A stretch of 6,473 nt of DNA from contig CAZNKO010000046.1 in assembly GCA_964573855.1 (NCBI GenBank), positions 1 to 6,473 on the forward strand, in the 5' to 3' direction. Both the position numbers and the translations under genes were made by a program. The stretch comes from CAZNKO01 sp964573855. Its GTDB lineage: Bacteria; Patescibacteriota; Patescibacteriia; UBA9934; GWF2-40-263. Every line of letters starts with the position of its first letter. The stretch's first letter is position 1. The notes beneath the pieces were generated by a model. It was not told the origin of the DNA and ran no database searches. It worked only from the letters and a program-made list of their open reading frames with translations. Shown piece by piece: positions 5,966 to 6,473 of this stretch.

Positions 5966-5974
5966 AAGGAGGTG
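5966..5974 (+). promoter_or_regulatory. Full-length Shine-Dalgarno of the 88-residue gene
   Basis: AAGGAGGTG matches the anti-Shine-Dalgarno CACCTCCTT over all nine bases and ends four bases before the ATG at 5979 (six bases from the end of AGGAGG). It decides the start of this gene against the longer in-frame ATG at 5814. It also contrasts with the other genes here, which lack a clear ribosome binding site. Confidence 0.88.
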
Positions 5975-5978
5975 CCGT

Positions 5979-6245
5979 ATGGCATCAAAGATCGAGAACG
6001 GTCCGTCGAAATATGAGCTCATGCTCGCGTTGTTCGATCGGAAGGGGGATCACCTTCGTCCCGTGACCTTTATGACCTCTCCGTCGGTTGGGCTAGTGCT
6101 TCACATCACTTCCGTCGGCATCGAGGACGGATCCGGAGACAGCTGGATTGTCGAGGGCATAAGCGGGACGGGGCGTTTCAAGGGACACTACCGTACGGAC
6201 ACCCGTAAGGGTTCCATCGAGCGGATCGAAAGGATCGAGACGTAG
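5979..6245 (+). CDS. Small soluble protein of unknown function, 88 residues
   Basis: The protein starts MASKIENGPSKYELMLALFD. It seems to consist of a short helix (about 9-19) followed by alternating beta-type segments: HLRPVTFMT, GLVLHITSVGIEDG, SWIVEGISGTGRFKGHYRT and SIERIERIE. No signal peptide, membrane helix or cysteine is present. The pattern suggests a small beta-barrel-like fold, but I recognise no family. From memory, it resembles short hypothetical proteins with strong ribosome binding sites that sit singly between genes in Parcubacteria; this was not searched. The start is fixed by the nine-base Shine-Dalgarno. It stands alone, divergent from ruvB, with its own long leader and a strong terminator behind it, so it is probably a single-gene transcript, perhaps well expressed. 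Confidence 0.72.
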   Translation: MASKIENGPSKYELMLALFDRKGDHLRPVTFMTSPSVGLVLHITSVGIEDGSGDSWIVEGISGTGRFKGHYRTDTRKGSIERIERIET

Positions 6246-6278
6246 ATTCCAAAGCTCGCGCATCCGCGCGGCAAGAAC

Positions 6279-6317
6279 CATCCGGCCTACCGCTTCCGGG
6301 TGCGCTCTTTTTTATTT
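6279..6317 (+). terminator. Weak terminator candidate after the 88-residue gene
   Basis: CATCCGG (6279-6285) can pair with CCGGGTG (6296-6302), seven pairs including one G-T, around a ten-base loop. A T-rich run (6308-6317) follows after five bases. The gap before the T run makes it weaker than a standard terminator. It directly precedes the strong hairpin at 6320-6350 and may act with it. Confidence 0.4.
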
Positions 6318-6319
6318 AC

Positions 6320-6350
6320 AAAAGTCGTCCCGCCAAGCGGGACGACTTTT
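6320..6350. terminator. Strong bidirectional rho-independent terminator
   Basis: AAAAGTCGTCCCGC and its exact complement GCGGGACGACTTTT form a 14-base-pair stem around the loop CAA. The stem carries an A tract on one side and a T tract on the other, so it can end transcripts on both strands. On the plus strand it closes the 88-residue gene, 75 bases after its stop. Confidence 0.88.
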
Positions 6351-6473
6351 GGTGCGTTTGTTTGACGAAATCCGAACCTTTCTTGAACAGAACTGACCGC
6401 CTCCGCTTCGCTCCGGCGGAACGCTCGGGCGCGGCGGAATTCCCCCCACACCCCCCTTCCGCCGCGCCCTCGC
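6351..6473. other. GC-rich non-coding tail to the right edge
   Basis: No credible reading frame, RNA gene or complete promoter is visible here. A TTGACG at 6362-6367 has no matching -10. From 6397 on the sequence is GC-rich with repeated palindromic fragments: CCGCC/GGCGG at 6397-6401 and 6415-6419, and GGCGGAA at both 6415 and 6433. It ends in the hairpin at 6427-6469. Confidence 0.5.
6427..6469. repeat. GC-rich 13-base-pair hairpin with C-rich loop
   Basis: GGGCGCGGCGGAA (6427-6439) and TTCCGCCGCGCCC (6457-6469) are exact complements. The 17-base loop is almost pure C, so the minus strand reads GGGGGGTGTGGGGGG there. No T run follows before the edge, so terminator function cannot be judged. 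Such a structure often stops sequencing or assembly. Confidence 0.7.

Noticed and set aside
5814..5978. Longer start for the 88-residue protein
   Set aside because: The nine-base Shine-Dalgarno sits directly before the ATG at 5979, and the upstream part reads through promoter-like sequence.
1..6473. CRISPR array or tandem repeats
   Set aside because: No regularly spaced direct repeats were found on reading through the window.

Overview
The window looks like a piece of a bacterial genome with moderately high GC and short gene spacing, probably a Patescibacteria/CPR (Parcubacteria-type) genome. This is an inference from three things: small streamlined neighbours, promoters placed so close to start codons that the mRNAs would be almost leaderless, and the mix of SpoIID-like, D,D-carboxypeptidase, PH-domain and flippase genes. 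No rRNA or other marker is present to prove it.

Layout. Positions 1-699 (minus strand) hold the N-terminal part of a multi-pass polysaccharide flippase that runs off the left edge. A 198-base divergent intergenic region follows; it contains an imperfect long hairpin (708-796) and a good promoter (858-886). Next comes a plus-strand cell-wall pair: an exported SpoIID/LytB-type protein carrying two N-terminal Ig-like domains (898-2721), then a D-alanyl-D-alanine carboxypeptidase of peptidase family S11 (2727-3809). These meet, tail to tail with a 23-base overlap, a minus-strand unit that reads ruvB (5681-4644), a two-helix membrane protein (4622-4341) and a membrane-anchored bacterial PH-domain protein (4344-3787). 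The last two overlap as ATGA.

The most unusual part lies between ruvB and the next plus-strand gene. A 126-base element (5683-5808) with perfect 20-base terminal inverted repeats is flanked on both sides by the direct repeat CATA. This is the signature of a MITE-like insertion, and the left CATA contains the ruvB start codon. Removing the element and one CATA copy on paper joins ruvB to a TTGTCA-N17-AATAAT promoter ten bases before its ATG, the same geometry as the near-leaderless promoters of two other genes here. The element therefore seems to have separated ruvB from its promoter and put a potential hairpin directly against its start codon.

To the right is an 88-residue protein of unknown function (5979-6245) with a textbook Shine-Dalgarno sequence and a long leader, followed by a strong bidirectional terminator (6320-6350) and a GC-rich, palindromic tail up to the right edge. 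No tRNA, rRNA, CRISPR array or transposase gene was seen.
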